NCBI RefSeq assembly: GCF_028688795.1
Contig: NZ_JAQTXM010000009.1
Location: 62,001-126,000, forward strand
DNA: 64,000 bases
Origin: Rhodoferax sp.
GTDB taxonomy: Bacteria; Pseudomonadota; Gammaproteobacteria; Burkholderiales; Burkholderiaceae_C
Reading direction: 5' to 3'
Shown: in pieces, positions 63,631 through 64,000 of the stretch
How positions within the stretch are numbered: position 1 is the first letter of the stretch
How the letters are laid out: the number at the start of each line of letters is the position of its first letter
Notes under the pieces: model-generated
What the model saw: the letters and a program-made list of their open reading frames with translations, nothing else
Told to the model about the DNA's origin: nothing
The model's database searches: none
Position numbers and translations under genes: made by a program

Positions 63631-64000
63631 GACCGCTGCATCACTTCGCCAAACTTCTGGCCGCTCAATTTCAAGCCCGCCCAGACGATGGCGGTGCTCA
63701 AGCCCAGCAGCAAAAAGCCAAACGCCGCGCCTTGTTCCCAGTTGAAGCGGGTGATGAACTGGGTGTAAATCTGCTCGGTGAACCACTGCGAGTTTTTGCC
63801 ACCCAAGAGCGTGGGCGTCAGGTAATTGCCCAAGGTGAGCATGAACACCACGATGCAGCCCGCCACGATGCCGGGCGCGGCGTGCGGGATGATGATTTGC
63901 CGCAAAATCGACCAGCCGTTGCCACCCAGGTCGTAAGCCGCTTCGATCAACGAGTCGTCCAGGCTTTCCAGTGCGCTGATCAACGGAATCACCATGAACA
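63627..64000 (-). CDS. Spermidine/putrescine-type ABC permease (PotB-like), partial
   Basis: C-terminal ~124 residues of the partner permease; the 5' end lies beyond the window. The EAA loop is IEAAYDLGGNGWSILRQIIIPHAAPGI, followed by the conserved LTLGNYLTPTLLGG. An internal methionine at 63995 is not the true start. Confidence 0.88.
   Translation of the reverse strand, partial: FMVIPLISALESLDDSLIEAAYDLGGNGWSILRQIIIPHAAPGIVAGCIVVFMLTLGNYLTPTLLGGKNSQWFTEQIYTQFITRFNWEQGAAFGFLLLGLSTAIVWAGLKLSGQKFGEVMQRS

Noticed and set aside
1..64000. tRNA, rRNA, CRISPR arrays or intact transposase genes
   Set aside because: None was recognised on either strand while reading the window; a small ncRNA could be missed without covariance models.

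Overview
The window looks like chromosomal DNA of a betaproteobacterium of the Burkholderiales, most likely Comamonadaceae (Rhodoferax/Polaromonas-like). The basis is high G+C coding sequence, the gene families present, and a short dispersed intergenic repeat (GGGCTnnAGCCC ... TATGCGnAAGCAGCTATnAAAAA) of a kind I associate with this family. The genus is an inference. No rRNA, tRNA, CRISPR array or intact insertion sequence was seen.

Layout. 1-9.2 kb: housekeeping and repair genes: RarD-like and EamA-type transporters, an AlkD-like HEAT-repeat protein, a TVP38/DedA-like membrane protein, a large dCache/HAMP/triple-PAS histidine kinase, a DTW-domain tRNA modification enzyme and AlkB. 9.3-22.3 kb: accessory, defence-like region. 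It holds two Fic AMP-transferase genes, a RelE/Phd-type toxin-antitoxin pair, a 5'-truncated PD-(D/E)XK-nuclease-like gene, a lower-G+C island with a 2139-aa STAND-type ATPase (nuclease-like N-terminus) overlapping a 250-aa gene, and a yhcG (DUF1016) nuclease gene. The yhcG gene sits between the N- and C-terminal remnants of a NERD-UvrD helicase gene; an intact paralogue lies at 39.5-41.3 kb. 22.4-27.2 kb: sbcD-sbcC.

27.2-39.4 kb: an amide/urea utilisation locus. A LuxR-type response regulator is coupled to an unusual protein that joins a full NCS1 (cytosine/purine-type) permease to a hybrid histidine kinase. This pair is divergent from urtABCDE/fmdDEF-type ABC transporter genes, formamidase fmdA, fmdB and aliphatic amidase amiE. 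A 15-bp motif (CTAAGGGATTTCCCT) upstream of urtA recurs upstream of the porin gene at 61.6 kb. This suggests one regulon for outer-membrane entry, inner-membrane uptake and hydrolysis of short amides.

41.4-49.2 kb: SulP transporter, YchJ-like protein, leuA, a B12-binding radical SAM protein and an orphan periplasmic binding protein. 49.2-59.1 kb: ten consecutive minus-strand loci for nucleoside salvage (deoA, deoC, pnp, cdd), ethanolamine ammonia-lyase (eutC, eutB), a RidA protein, alanine racemase, a broken alanine/glycine:sodium symporter and D-amino-acid dehydrogenase dadA. A divergent TyrR-like sigma-54 activator at 59.4 kb faces a good sigma-54 promoter before dadA. 60.9-64 kb: a truncated YafQ-like toxin, the porin, and two spermidine/putrescine-type ABC permeases, the last running off the window.

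The most interesting parts are the permease-kinase fusion with its putative regulon, and the STAND island with its nested gene disruptions. All family calls come from reading motifs; no database search was run.
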